The notes: generated from the sequence alone by a model not told the origin. Counted from the first letter of the stretch, positions 1 to 8,621 are shown. The stretch: 64,000 bases of DNA from Faecalibacterium hattorii (GCF_003287455.1 NZ_PRLC01000006.1:88712-152711); one strand, 5' to 3'. Numbers and translations are program-made.

Positions 1-34
1 GGAACAGGAGAAATGTTCTATTTTCATCTGTCAT
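1..34 (-). CDS. 5' end of an unidentified minus-strand gene (partial)
   Basis: An ATG at base 34 on the minus strand follows a good ribosome binding site (GGAGGTGAGG, complement of bases 37-46) and reads M-T-D-E-N-R-T-F-L-L-F before leaving the window. Only eleven residues are visible, so no family can be named. It is divergent from the tnpW/recombinase genes and probably belongs to the same mobile element. Confidence 0.4.
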   Translation of the reverse strand, partial: MTDENRTFLLF

Positions 35-284
35 GACCTCACCTCCGAAAATTTTTTGAATTTCTTTCAAAAACAGTTCCGATTTACACCCCGGATTTCT
101 CCTATTAGTGAGAGGGTAATCTGATAAGCGGTTATTTAGGTTACTTTTTCAACCCGTATCAAGAGAAAGGAGGACGCAAGTTGCGGTAGCTTTATGAAAC
201 ATGACACAAGATGCCACCGACTTACATCAGTCGGAACCACCATTAGTATATCAAACGAACATGAATTTTTCAAGGAGGAACGCT

Positions 285-494
285 ATGGATAAAAACAAAC
301 AGGCACAGTATATGATAAGACGTATTGGCGGCACCACCTACAAGGTGAGAGTCGCTTTCAGTGAAAGTGGGAAAGAGACAATGGAGGATAAAATTTTACG
401 AATGATACGCAACGAAGTAGTTACAAACGACGGAACTTGTGATATAATTGGTGTACCACAAATGAGCCGTCAGTCTGAAAGGAGCGCATCATGA
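285..494 (+). CDS. tnpW: TnpW-like transposon-encoded small protein
   Basis: A 69-residue basic protein that resembles the small TnpW proteins encoded just upstream of large serine recombinases in Clostridia transposons and integrative elements. Their biochemical role is unclear. I chose the ATG at 285 because it is preceded by AAGGAGG at the right distance; the longer frame from 201 has no comparable site. The stop overlaps the start of the recombinase gene by four bases, so the two are translationally coupled. Family assignment rests on the motif around residues 10-40 (MIRRIGGTTYKVRVAFSE) and on context. Confidence 0.75.
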   Translation: MDKNKQAQYMIRRIGGTTYKVRVAFSESGKETMEDKILRMIRNEVVTNDGTCDIIGVPQMSRQSERSAS

Positions 495-2539
495 GCATCA
501 TTCAGACTGAGGACAAGATCACCGCCTTATACGAACGACTTTCCCGTGACGATGACCAGATTGGGGATAGCAACTCCATTGTGAATCAAAAGAAATACTT
601 GGAGGGCTATTGCGCACAGCAGGGGTACACAAACTTTGCCCATTACACGGACGACGGATTCTCAGGCGGCACATTTGAAAGACCGGCATGGAAAAAGCTG
701 GTGGCAGACATTGAAGCTGGCAAGGTGGCTCGTGTGATCGTAAAGGATATGTCCCGAATCGGACGTGACTACTTGCAGACCGGCTTTTACACGGAGGTTA
801 TGTTCCGTCAGCATGGCATTCATTTTATTGCCATCGCCAACAGCGTGGACAGCAACGACCAGAACAGCAATGAATTTGCTCCGTTCCTCAACATCATGAA
901 CGAGTGGTACTTGCGTGATCTGAGCCGCAAGCAGAAAACCGCTATCCGTGTGAAGGGGGAATCAGGCAAGCCTACCACCAACAGTGCCATCTACGGCTAT
1001 AAGAAAGACCCGAACGACAAGCACCATTGGTTGATTGACGAGGAGGCCGCCGCCGTTGTGCGGCGCATCTTCCGTCTGACCATCGAGGGAAAAGGCCCCT
1101 ATGACATTGCCAGAATCCTTTTTGAAGATAAGGTAGAAGCTCCGGCGGTCTATTTTGCAAGGAAAGGCATTGGCGTTTGGAAAAGTAAGACCGAGTTCGC
1201 ATATCCTTATAACTGGAGCGGCTATATTGTGGGGCAGATATTGTCTAAGCCTGAGTATATGGGGCATACGGTCAATTTCCGTTCCCACAAGCTGTCATAT
1301 AAGGACAAGACCTCTATTCCTAATCCCAAGGAGGACTGGCTGATCTTCGAGAACACCCATGAGGCCATTATCGAGCCGGAAACATGGGAGCTTGCTCAGC
1401 AACTGCGGAAAACGCCACGGCGTATTGATACCATAGGCGAAGCCAATCCCCTGACCGGGCTTTTATACTGTGCGGACTGCGGCGCAAAGATGTATAATCA
1501 TCGTTCCAGAGGCGGTACAGAAGGCACTCCGTATCCGTCGGATTTCTTTGACTGCTCCTCTTATACACTGGCACATCAGAAGCATGGAAAGGACTGCTGC
1601 GGGCACTATATTACCACTAAGTCGCTGCGTATCCTTATTTTAGAGACAATCCGCACTGTCAGCCAGCTTGCCATAGCAGATCGGGAAAAATTCACCGAGA
1701 AGATACGAGCCGCTTCACAGGTCAGGCAGGTGGAGGCGGCCAAAGATGCCAAACGAAAGCTGAACAAAGACCGTAAGCGCCACAGTGAGCTGGATACGAT
1801 CATTAAAAAGCTCTATGAATCCTTTGCCGTAGGCCGAATTTCTGAGGAACGCTTTGACAGCCTGCTTGCTGAGTACGAAGTCGAACAGAAAAACCTTTCC
1901 GCACAGATTGCAGAAACGGAGGAAAGCCTGACGAGCTATGAGGAAGATACTGCCCGTGTAGAGCAGTTCCTTGCTTTGGCAGAAAAGTACACCGATTTCT
2001 CCGAGCTGACTACACCGATGATCAATGAATTTATTGATAAAATCATCGTTCATGCCCCGGAGCGCATCGACGGGGACAGAACGCAGGAGGTAGAAATCTT
2101 CCTGAAATTCATCGGAAAGTTTGAACTTCCTGCCCCGGAGCTGACAGCAGAGGAAATCAAGCGGCAGGAGCAGCTACGCCAGCATCGCATCAAAAGCCGG
2201 GAGCGCTATCAGTTGATTAAGGCCGGGAAGCACACCGTTGGGCAGCCTTTTCAGCTAACCTGTAAGTGCTGCGGTCAGGGATTTGAATCCAAAAGCTCGG
2301 CTGCTATGTTCTGCGGACCGAATTGCCGGGCGAAGTTCTACCGGCAGGAAGCGGCAGAAAACAGGCGGCGTGACTGCACTTGTGAAAACTGCGGTAAGAC
2401 CTTTTCCACCACAAGAAGCAATGTCAAGTATTGCAGTGATGAGTGCCGATATGAGGGGCATATCAAAGGCCAGCGGGTTCGCAATGCAGCGAACAGGAAG
2501 GAAAAACTGGCAGCGGAGACAGTTACCTCTCCGGCTTAA
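491..2539 (+). CDS. Large serine recombinase (TnpX/resolvase family)
   Basis: Site-specific recombinase expected to excise and integrate the element. The N-terminal resolvase domain (residues about 10-155) has the catalytic motif YERLSRDD with nucleophile Ser18, and the conserved DMSRIGRD segment. A recombinase domain (about 165-300) and a zinc ribbon (CADCGAKM, about 325) follow, then a charged coiled coil (about 400-490) typical of large serine recombinases. The 682-residue length exceeds the usual 500-550 because a C-terminal tail carries two Cys-rich zinc-finger-like units (CKCCG...CGPNC and CENCG...CSDEC, residues about 585-660). It follows tnpW with a four-base overlap. It appears intact, unlike the related remnant at 16.1-17.6 kb. 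Confidence 0.93.
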   Translation: MSIIQTEDKITALYERLSRDDDQIGDSNSIVNQKKYLEGYCAQQGYTNFAHYTDDGFSGGTFERPAWKKLVADIEAGKVARVIVKDMSRIGRDYLQTGFYTEVMFRQHGIHFIAIANSVDSNDQNSNEFAPFLNIMNEWYLRDLSRKQKTAIRVKGESGKPTTNSAIYGYKKDPNDKHHWLIDEEAAAVVRRIFRLTIEGKGPYDIARILFEDKVEAPAVYFARKGIGVWKSKTEFAYPYNWSGYIVGQILSKPEYMGHTVNFRSHKLSYKDKTSIPNPKEDWLIFENTHEAIIEPETWELAQQLRKTPRRIDTIGEANPLTGLLYCADCGAKMYNHRSRGGTEGTPYPSDFFDCSSYTLAHQKHGKDCCGHYITTKSLRILILETIRTVSQLAIADREKFTEKIRAASQVRQVEAAKDAKRKLNKDRKRHSELDTIIKKLYESFAVGRISEERFDSLLAEYEVEQKNLSAQIAETEESLTSYEEDTARVEQFLALAEKYTDFSELTTPMINEFIDKIIVHAPERIDGDRTQEVEIFLKFIGKFELPAPELTAEEIKRQEQLRQHRIKSRERYQLIKAGKHTVGQPFQLTCKCCGQGFESKSSAAMFCGPNCRAKFYRQEAAENRRRDCTCENCGKTFSTTRSNVKYCSDECRYEGHIKGQRVRNAANRKEKLAAETVTSPA

Positions 2540-2568
2540 TATTTCCAATAAAACAATAAATTTTGAGG

Positions 2569-2605
2569 AAGCGGTTTGCCTTATATCAGGGCAAGCCGCT
2601 TTTTC
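2569..2605 (+). terminator. Intrinsic terminator after the serine recombinase
   Basis: Inverted repeat AAGCGGTTTGCC / GGCAAGCCGCTT with an eight-base loop, followed by TTTTTC. It lies 30 bases after the recombinase stop and 18 bases before the next start codon, so it separates the recombinase unit from the replication genes or limits read-through into them. Confidence 0.8.
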
Positions 2606-2622
2606 TACGCAAAGGAGGACAC

Positions 2623-3258
2623 ATGAATTTATTCGAAACCGTAAAAAACAACGTCAGCCTGCGGGAAGCGGCACAGGCGTATGGCCTTGAGGTCAACCGG
2701 CACGGCAAGGCGCTCTGCCCCTTTCACAATGACAGACACCCCAGCTTGTATGTGGCAAACGACCATTATTATTGCTTTACCTGCGGAGAGCATGGAGATG
2801 TCATTGACTTCACTGCAAGGTTGTTTGATCTCAAGCCCTACGACGCAGCCATGAAGCTGGTGATAGACTTTCATCTTGACCCGGACAAGCCGCCCAGCGC
2901 AGCGGCACTCAATGCAAAGCGTATCCGAACAGAAGCACAGAAGCTCAAAGAAAACGAGCGTCTGTGCTTTTCTGTTTTATCGGACTATTACCGTTGCTTG
3001 GAGGAATGGAAAGCATACTATGCGCCGCAAACGCCGGATGAGCCAGTCCATGATTTATTCGTGGAAGCCTGCCACAAGCTCAGTCAGATTGAATATGAAC
3101 TGAACATTCTCACCTTTGGTGACAGCTATGAGCGTCGGGAAATTGTACAGGACTGGATGACGGATGGTGAAATCATAGCACTAAAGGAGCGTCTGGAACA
3201 ACTGCGAAAGGAGGAAACCTATGGACGAATTGAATACCCCAATGGTTATGCCGCCTGA
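2623..3258 (+). CDS. CHC2 zinc-finger (DnaG-type N-terminal) protein
   Basis: A 211-residue protein whose N-terminal third is a CHC2 zinc-binding domain as in bacterial DnaG primases: Cys32, His35, Cys51 and Cys54 in the pattern CPFH...CFTC, followed by G-D-V-I-D-F. No TOPRIM catalytic domain follows; the rest is a charged helical region. Such stand-alone CHC2 proteins accompany primase/helicase genes on plasmids and integrative elements and probably help load or target the primase. The ATG at 2623 has AAGGAGG upstream. Its 3' end overlaps the next gene by 38 bases, indicating coupled translation. Confidence 0.85.
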   Translation: MNLFETVKNNVSLREAAQAYGLEVNRHGKALCPFHNDRHPSLYVANDHYYCFTCGEHGDVIDFTARLFDLKPYDAAMKLVIDFHLDPDKPPSAAALNAKRIRTEAQKLKENERLCFSVLSDYYRCLEEWKAYYAPQTPDEPVHDLFVEACHKLSQIEYELNILTFGDSYERREIVQDWMTDGEIIALKERLEQLRKEETYGRIEYPNGYAA

Positions 3259-4546
3259 AGAAAGCATTCCCGATTGGTATGATGGAAAACGCATCAACGA
3301 AGTGCTGTTTTGTCAGCAGTTCTTAAAAAAGCATCCCATGAAATGTGTCAGAGGAAGGCTGTTCACAGTGGATGGACTGATTGAGGACGAGGCGCAAATC
3401 GGCAATCTCATTCTGGAGGAGATCTCCGGCTGTCTGACCTCCGGGCTTTCCAAGGTGGTGGCAAATCTGCTGGCCAGTATCAAGCTGCAAGCCTATTCGC
3501 CGCCCCTGCCCATCGAGACTGACCGTATCCATGTGGCAAACGGGACACTCTTTCTGGATGGGCGTTTCACCGAGGACAAAAGCTATTGCAACAACCGTCT
3601 GAGTGTGGCCTATCTCCCCGATGCACCGCCGCCTGTGCGCTGGCTGCAATTTTTATCCGAGCTGCTTGTCCCGGAGGACATTCCCACCTTGCAGGAGTAT
3701 ATGGGCTACTGCCTATTGCCTACCACAAAGGGGCAGAAAATGCTCCTGATGATTGGTAAGGGCGGCGAAGGAAAGAGTCGAATCGGACTTGTAATGCGCT
3801 CCATGCTGGGAGATAACATGAATACCACCAGCATCCAGAAGGTAGAGAACAACCGTTTCAGCCGTGCAGACCTGGAAAACAAGCTGCTGATGGTGGATGA
3901 CGATATGGATATGAGTGCCCTGCCCAAGACCAACTATATCAAATCCATCGTGACCTCAGAGTGCAAGATGGATATGGAACGCAAGGGTGTTCAAAGCTAT
4001 CAGAGCCAGCTTTATGTCCGCTTTCTTTGCTTCGGCAACGGCGCTTTAACCGCTTTGCACGACAAGTCAGACGGCTTCTTCCGCAGGCAGATCGTGTTGA
4101 CCACCAAGGACAGGCCAGCAGGACGAGCCGATGATCCATTTCTGGTGGATAAGCTGACACAGGAGCGTGAGGGCATCTTTTTGTGGTGTCTGGAGGGTCT
4201 GCGGCGGTTGATTGGGAACGAGTATCAGTTCACCATCAGCGATAGAGCCAAAGAAAATATGGAGACAGTAAAGCGCAGCAGCAACAATGTGATCGAGTTT
4301 TTGCAATCCGAGGGCTATATCCGCTTTAAGGCCGACAGCGAAGCCAGCTCCAAGGCTATCTATGAAGCCTATCTCCGCTGGTGCGAGGACAACGCACAAA
4401 AGCCTATGTCAGCAAATCGTATCAGCTCAGAGCTGGCCCAGAATGAACGGCTTTATAATGTGGAGGCTACCAACAATGTGTACGCAGCCGGAAAGCGGGT
4501 GCGTGGATTTATCGGAGTGGAGGCGATGAACTTGCTTCCTTATTAA
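3221..4546 (+). CDS. Phage/plasmid-type primase-helicase (DUF5906/SF3-like)
   Basis: A 441-residue protein of the P4-like DNA primase/helicase family. It has a Walker A motif GKGGEGKS at about residues 179-186 and a Walker B-like LLMVDDD at about 222-228, followed by a conserved ATPase region (YQSQLYVRFLCFGNG) and a C-terminal winged-helix-like segment. It probably unwinds or primes element DNA after transfer or excision. The start overlaps the CHC2 gene, consistent with a two-gene replication operon. The start at 3221 has GAAAGGAGG upstream. The exact biochemical activity is inferred from the family. Confidence 0.87.
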   Translation: MDELNTPMVMPPEESIPDWYDGKRINEVLFCQQFLKKHPMKCVRGRLFTVDGLIEDEAQIGNLILEEISGCLTSGLSKVVANLLASIKLQAYSPPLPIETDRIHVANGTLFLDGRFTEDKSYCNNRLSVAYLPDAPPPVRWLQFLSELLVPEDIPTLQEYMGYCLLPTTKGQKMLLMIGKGGEGKSRIGLVMRSMLGDNMNTTSIQKVENNRFSRADLENKLLMVDDDMDMSALPKTNYIKSIVTSECKMDMERKGVQSYQSQLYVRFLCFGNGALTALHDKSDGFFRRQIVLTTKDRPAGRADDPFLVDKLTQEREGIFLWCLEGLRRLIGNEYQFTISDRAKENMETVKRSSNNVIEFLQSEGYIRFKADSEASSKAIYEAYLRWCEDNAQKPMSANRISSELAQNERLYNVEATNNVYAAGKRVRGFIGVEAMNLLPY

Positions 4547-4570
4547 ATATGAGAACTGGACTTCAAAACT

Positions 4571-4784
4571 GCCGTACATGCCGTACACGATGTACGGCAG
4601 TTCTCAACTCCGTTTTCAAAAAGCTATTTTACCGCAAAATCAGCGTTCTTTATGTGCAATGTGCTGCGATTACCGCATTTTCTTGCGGTATAAACAGCGA
4701 TTTGACAAAGCAAACGCAAAATCCAAAGACCAATCGGTGTACAGCGGCGTACAGCACTGGCGTTTACCGTACAGAGCCGTACAC
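4571..4784 (+). repeat. CGTACA repeat cluster, candidate parC centromere
   Basis: Seven copies of a YGTACA-type heptamer: at 4572, 4581, inverted at 4591, then at about 4737, 4747, 4767 and 4778. The first three form an inverted repeat (GCCGTACA...TGTACGGC, 4571-4598). A separate hairpin TACCGCA/TGCGGTA lies between the groups at about 4672-4691. The cluster sits immediately upstream of a parM-like gene, which is where type II partition systems keep the centromere bound by ParR. Function is inferred from position and repetition; the repeats could also serve as operator sites or replication iterons. Confidence 0.6.
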
Positions 4785-4829
4785 AAACAATCTATTTTCA
4801 AGGCCGCACAGCGGCAGAAAGGACAAACT

Positions 4830-5759
4830 ATGAACTATATGAACAATAACCCTATAATCATCGGCATCGACCACGGCTATGGGAATATCAAGACTGCACA
4901 TTGCTGCTTTCCTACGGGCGTGATCATCTCTGACAAGGAGCCGACCTTCAAAAGCAATCTGCTTGTCTACAACGGCAGCTATTACACCGTGGGCGAAGGT
5001 CACAAGGAGTTTATCTCTGACAAAATGACAGACGGTGACTACTATATTCTGACCCTTGCTGCCATTGCAAGAGAGCTGAATATCCGCAAGCAGACCTCTG
5101 CCCGTGTGCATTTGGCGGCGGGGCTCCCTCTTACTTGGGTCAGCGAACAGAAGGATAGCTTCAAGGCGTACCTGTTGCAGAATGAAATGGCGGATTTCAT
5201 TTTCCGTGGTGTCAGCTATCATGTGGAGTTTGCCGGAGCGGACATCTTCCCGCAGGGCTTCTCCGCTGTGGCGGACAGACTGCGGGGATTCAAGGGCATC
5301 AATATGCTTTGCGACATTGGCAACGGAACGATGAATGTCATGTATATCAACGAGCGCCGTCCGCTATCTCAGAAGTGCTTCACGGAGAAGTACGGGACAA
5401 ACCAGTGCATGATTGCTGTCCGGGAAAATCTCATGCGGCAGTTTGGCGCATCGGTAGATGATACGATTCTGGAGCGTGTGATTCGCTTTGGGACGGCAGA
5501 CATCAGCGAACGCTACCTAACTGCTATCCAGAACACAGCGAGGGATTACACCGCAGGCATCTTCCGCAGACTGCGTGAGCATGAGTATGACCCGGAACTG
5601 ATGAGGCTCTATGTTGTCGGCGGTGGAAGCTGCATGGTGAAGAATTTCGGAGAATATGATGCCAGCCGGGTGATGATCAATGATGACATCTGCGCCACAG
5701 CCAAGGGCTATGAGCTGCTGTCTGCACAGAAAATGCAAAAGAAAGGCGATCTTGTATGA
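4830..5759 (+). CDS. parM: ParM/StbA-like actin-family plasmid segregation ATPase
   Basis: A 309-residue actin-like ATPase. The first phosphate motif is IIIGIDHGYGNIKTA (residues about 8-22), the second is LCDIGNGTMNVM (about 165-176), and the adenosine motif VVGGGSCMV lies near residue 270. ParM-type proteins polymerise on ATP and push sister plasmids apart. I chose ATG 4830 (preceded by GAAAGGAC); the frame is open back to 4578 but that extension covers the repeat cluster and looks non-coding. It overlaps the downstream parR-like gene by four bases. The presence of a segregation ATPase suggests the element spends time as an extrachromosomal circle. Confidence 0.87.
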   Translation: MNYMNNNPIIIGIDHGYGNIKTAHCCFPTGVIISDKEPTFKSNLLVYNGSYYTVGEGHKEFISDKMTDGDYYILTLAAIARELNIRKQTSARVHLAAGLPLTWVSEQKDSFKAYLLQNEMADFIFRGVSYHVEFAGADIFPQGFSAVADRLRGFKGINMLCDIGNGTMNVMYINERRPLSQKCFTEKYGTNQCMIAVRENLMRQFGASVDDTILERVIRFGTADISERYLTAIQNTARDYTAGIFRRLREHEYDPELMRLYVVGGGSCMVKNFGEYDASRVMINDDICATAKGYELLSAQKMQKKGDLV

Positions 5760-6130
5760 AGCAAATCTACACAACAACACTTCGGCTGAATCTGGAGAAC
5801 GAAGCAGACCGCAGGGCGTGGGAGCATTTGCAGAGCCTTGACAGGCGAGAATATCGTTCAGTCAGCAAGGCAGTCGTTTCGGCGGTCAACGCTTACTTTG
5901 ACCGTAGCAAGCAGCTTGCCGATGATCCCTATCTGGAAACACGGGAGAAGGAGGACGCTTTCCTCAGCCGGATCGAGGATACCATCTCACGCAGCTTGCA
6001 GAGCTGTACGCCGGTAAGCCTTGGCGGTATCCTACAGCTTATGCAGAGCGCACAGCCTGCCGCTGCTCTTGTTTCGGAGGAAACCGAGGAGGACATTTCA
6101 GCTGCGCTGGATTTTGCAGACGGCTTTTGA
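5756..6130 (+). CDS. ParR-like centromere-binding protein (probable ribbon-helix-helix)
   Basis: A 124-residue protein directly coupled to parM by an ATGA overlap. The N terminus (TTLRLNL, then two helices ending SVSKAVVSAVNAYF, residues about 6-48) fits a ribbon-helix-helix DNA-binding fold, and the acidic C-terminal tail fits the ParR role of contacting ParM filaments. I infer that it binds the CGTACA repeats upstream of parM. Sequence similarity among ParR proteins is low, so the call depends mainly on order, size and the N-terminal pattern. Confidence 0.7.
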   Translation: MKQIYTTTLRLNLENEADRRAWEHLQSLDRREYRSVSKAVVSAVNAYFDRSKQLADDPYLETREKEDAFLSRIEDTISRSLQSCTPVSLGGILQLMQSAQPAAALVSEETEEDISAALDFADGF

Positions 6131-6234
6131 AATTACTTTTCTTGATTTTACTACTATGTTGGTGGCAATACAATCCGTCTTTGCTACCAAATTGGCAATT
6201 CTCAGAATGAGGAAAACAATTTACCATCAGTTCT

Positions 6235-6276
6235 GCAGGGAGTTGGTATCTGTGTGATACCAGTTCCCTGCTTTTT
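6235..6276 (+). terminator. Intrinsic terminator after parMR
   Basis: Stem GCAGGGAGTTGGTATC / GATACCAGTTCCCTGC around a five-base loop, followed by TTTTT. It ends the parM-parR transcript about 105 bases after the parR stop. Confidence 0.85.
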
Positions 6277-6315
6277 ACTATCACGAAGCCGCCCAGCGGC
6301 AGAAAGGAGCCAGAT

Positions 6316-6522
6316 ATGGCAAATAAAAAGATCATGACCAAGGAAGAATTGCAGGCCAAGCACCGATTGGAGGAGGCACAAATGCGGGATCGGGCGAAAG
6401 AGCGAAAGGCCCGTACCAGACGCTTGATTCAGGAGGGCGCTGTTTTGGAGAAAGTATTTCCAGAGGCTCAGCAAATGGAGCTTGAAAAATTAGAGGACTT
6501 GTTATATGAGAAGCTACACTAA
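6316..6522 (+). CDS. DUF3847-like small basic protein
   Basis: A 68-residue, highly charged, helical protein with the segment RKARTRRLIQEGAVLEKVF, which matches my memory of DUF3847 proteins encoded next to MobA/MobL relaxases in Clostridia elements. It is preceded by AGAAAGGAG and lies between the parMR terminator and the oriT region. A role as an accessory mobilization (relaxosome) protein is plausible from position but not shown by the sequence. Confidence 0.72.
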   Translation: MANKKIMTKEELQAKHRLEEAQMRDRAKERKARTRRLIQEGAVLEKVFPEAQQMELEKLEDLLYEKLH

Positions 6523-6529
6523 TCTGCGA

Positions 6530-6567
6530 GGGGCGTTCCGGGCAACCGGGGCGTCCCTTCCTTTTTT
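6530..6567 (+). terminator. Intrinsic terminator after the DUF3847 gene
   Basis: Stem GGGGCGTTCCGG / CCGGGGCGTCCC (with G-U pairs) around a GCAA loop, then a run of six T. It begins eight bases after the stop codon and insulates the following oriT region. Confidence 0.75.
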
Positions 6568-6574
6568 ATCCCGA

Positions 6575-6614
6575 AGGGCGCACTTACTCACCACCTGCGA
6601 AGCAGGCGGTGGTA
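6575..6614 (-). other. oriT: Putative origin of transfer (oriT), MobQ/IncQ type
   Basis: Read on the minus strand, an inverted repeat (CCACCGCCTGC / GCAGGTGGTG, loop TTC) is followed directly by AGTAAGTGCGCCCT. The TAAGTGCGCCCT core matches the nick region I know for IncQ/MobQ plasmids such as R1162/RSF1010 and pSC101, and the order (inverted repeat, then nick core) is the same. It lies about 310 bases upstream of the MobA/MobL relaxase gene, the expected partner. The nick would fall on the minus strand within or next to GTGCGC, so the relaxase gene would enter the recipient last. Cleavage is inferred by analogy. Confidence 0.75.
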
Positions 6615-6923
6615 TCCCTTCCGTTGGTCGGGCTCGTGCGCTCTTCACGAACTGTCCATCGGACACTTCTCCAGAGAGGGCAGGAAATGCCGCAAGTCAG
6701 CATTCCCTGTGCAGTCGGCGCTTCTGCTGATGCAGAGATTGCTGCTTGTCGCACCAATCCGGCAGATACTCTGCCCGCCTCCTGCCTGCGAAAACCTGCC
6801 ACCGGCAGCTTTATCGCAGATATGGGCAGCAATGCAGCCCATTTTCTCTTTGCAAAGAGAAACAGAAACCAAGGGGTGGCGTTTTACCACCCCCTCACAA
6901 AATACGAATCGAGGTGAACGCAA
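6615..6923. other. Non-coding leader between oriT and relaxase
   Basis: About 310 bases with no supportable gene; overlapping open frames here lack ribosome binding sites and run out of frame into the relaxase. It contains a short palindrome (CTCTTTGCAAAGAG, about 6846) and a GGGGTGG/CCACCCC hairpin at 6873-6893, just before the relaxase ribosome binding site, that could affect its translation. It probably carries the relaxase promoter and accessory protein sites. Confidence 0.5.
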
Positions 6924-8621
6924 ATGGCAATTTACCACTTGGAGGCAAAGGTGGTCAGCCGGGGAGCCGGACGCTCCGCCTGTGCAGCCTCCGCTTATCT
7001 CAGCTGCTCCCACATCCTCAATGACTATGACGGAGTACAGCACGATTACACCCGAAAGCAGGGGCTTGTGTGGCAGGAGGTATTCCTGCCGGACATGGCC
7101 CCACCCGCATGGCAAGACCGAGAGGTTCTCTGGAACGCCGTGGAGGAAAACGAGAAAACCAAGGACAGCCGCTTAGCCCGTGAGTTTGTGGTAGCCCTGC
7201 CCATAGAGTTGTCCCTAGAGCAATGGCAGACGCTGTTGACGGACTTCGTACAAAACCAATTTGTCGCAGACGGGATGTGCGCCGATCTGGCAATCCACGA
7301 TCCTGATCCACCGGGTCATAATCCACATGCCCACATTCTCTTGACGGTGCGCCCGCTTGATGAAAGCGGCAAATGGCAATACAAAACGGAGAAGGAATAT
7401 CTCTGCAGCCGTGACGGTGAGGAACGGGGCTTTACCGCTGCCGAGTTTAAGGCTGCACAGGCTGACGGATGGGAGAAACAGTACCAGTACAAGGTAGGCA
7501 GGAAGAAAGTGTATATGACACCATCCGCAGCTGAGGAACATGGATATGAGCGTGCCAGCAAGTATCCCAAAAGCACCAAATACGGGAGACAGAATCCCAT
7601 TTCTGAACGCTGGAACAGCGAGGAACAGCTCCTTATCTGGCGCAAAGCATGGGCAGATGTGACAAACAAATATTTGGAGCGATACGGTCATGAGGAGCGC
7701 ATCGACCACCGCAGCTTTGTCGAGCGAGGCATTGACGAGCAGCCCACCATCCACGAGGGCGTGATTGCCCGTGCTTTGGAACAGAAAGGTATCGTGTCCG
7801 ACAGGTGCGAACTCAACCGTCAGATCAAGGCGGACAACAGGCTCCTGCGGGAACTGAAGGCGCAGTTCAAGAAAATTACGGAGGCGGTGAAGAACACGCT
7901 GCCCGCTATTGCAGAAGCGTTGGAAAAGCTGCGGGAAAATATGCTGATCTTCTGCTATCAGTTAGGGCATATCCGCAGCAGCAAGAAACAGATGACCGGT
8001 GCCTTGAATATTCTGAAGCCAAATCTGGCACAGTACCGCTCCCTTGTGCAGCAGATAAAGGAAACAACCAAAGAACGGAAGTCCCTACTGGCTGAAAAGA
8101 AATCCCTTCCTGCGATCCACTTTGTCAGGCACCGTGAGCTTGCCTCCAAAATAGCCGAGTTGACGGAAAAGTTAGAGGAGCTAAAAAGCGAAAAGGCTAT
8201 GCTGCTTCATTCTCTGGAATACCCAGAGGACGCCACAAGCGATATCTTCCAGCGCCAGATTGACCGCTATGAAGATAATCTCAAACGGCTTGAGGCGCAG
8301 GAGAATAAGTATGCCGGAGAGCTGGAGGCTGCATTGTCTGAGTATGCCGAGCTGAAAGAGCAAGCTTCCGGCTTTGATTCCTTGCAGCTTTATCTGGAGC
8401 GGAAGGCACTTCGACCTGACAGAGAGAAAGCAGCAGCCCAACGCATTGAAGCGGCTTATGGCGACAAGTTCAGTTGGTGGTTGATGGAGAGTGGCCTACG
8501 GGATGTGTCTGGCTATCTTGACGAATATGCACAGGAAAAGACAATGGATCGAGAACTGCGGCAAAGGCGGCGATCGGAGCGGCTTGAGCGTAAGATGAAA
8601 AACAGAGATATGGAACGTTAA
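6924..8621 (+). CDS. mobA: MobA/MobL family relaxase (MobQ)
   Basis: A 565-residue mobilization relaxase that would nick oriT and pilot the transferred strand. The N-terminal relaxase domain (about 1-260) has a candidate catalytic tyrosine in RSACAASAYLSC (Tyr25) and the metal-binding three-histidine motif HNPHAHIL at residues 132-139. The rest is a long charged coiled coil (about 290-520). No coupling protein or type IV secretion gene is present in the window, so the element would need a helper conjugation system unless those genes lie further left. ATG 6924 follows GAGGTGAACGCA. A terminator hairpin follows at 8701. Confidence 0.92.
   Translation: MAIYHLEAKVVSRGAGRSACAASAYLSCSHILNDYDGVQHDYTRKQGLVWQEVFLPDMAPPAWQDREVLWNAVEENEKTKDSRLAREFVVALPIELSLEQWQTLLTDFVQNQFVADGMCADLAIHDPDPPGHNPHAHILLTVRPLDESGKWQYKTEKEYLCSRDGEERGFTAAEFKAAQADGWEKQYQYKVGRKKVYMTPSAAEEHGYERASKYPKSTKYGRQNPISERWNSEEQLLIWRKAWADVTNKYLERYGHEERIDHRSFVERGIDEQPTIHEGVIARALEQKGIVSDRCELNRQIKADNRLLRELKAQFKKITEAVKNTLPAIAEALEKLRENMLIFCYQLGHIRSSKKQMTGALNILKPNLAQYRSLVQQIKETTKERKSLLAEKKSLPAIHFVRHRELASKIAELTEKLEELKSEKAMLLHSLEYPEDATSDIFQRQIDRYEDNLKRLEAQENKYAGELEAALSEYAELKEQASGFDSLQLYLERKALRPDREKAAAQRIEAAYGDKFSWWLMESGLRDVSGYLDEYAQEKTMDRELRQRRRSERLERKMKNRDMER

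Noticed and set aside
4571..4784. CGTACA repeats as a CRISPR array
   Set aside because: Repeat units are only six to seven bases with irregular spacing and no spacers of constant length; no cas gene is present.
4549..4829. N-terminal extension of parM and a 94-codon frame over the repeat region
   Set aside because: They cover the CGTACA repeats and hairpins, lack a ribosome binding site, and the actin fold begins at 4830.
6609..7176. Several short frames in the oriT-relaxase spacer
   Set aside because: No ribosome binding sites, mutually overlapping, and they run out of frame into the relaxase gene.
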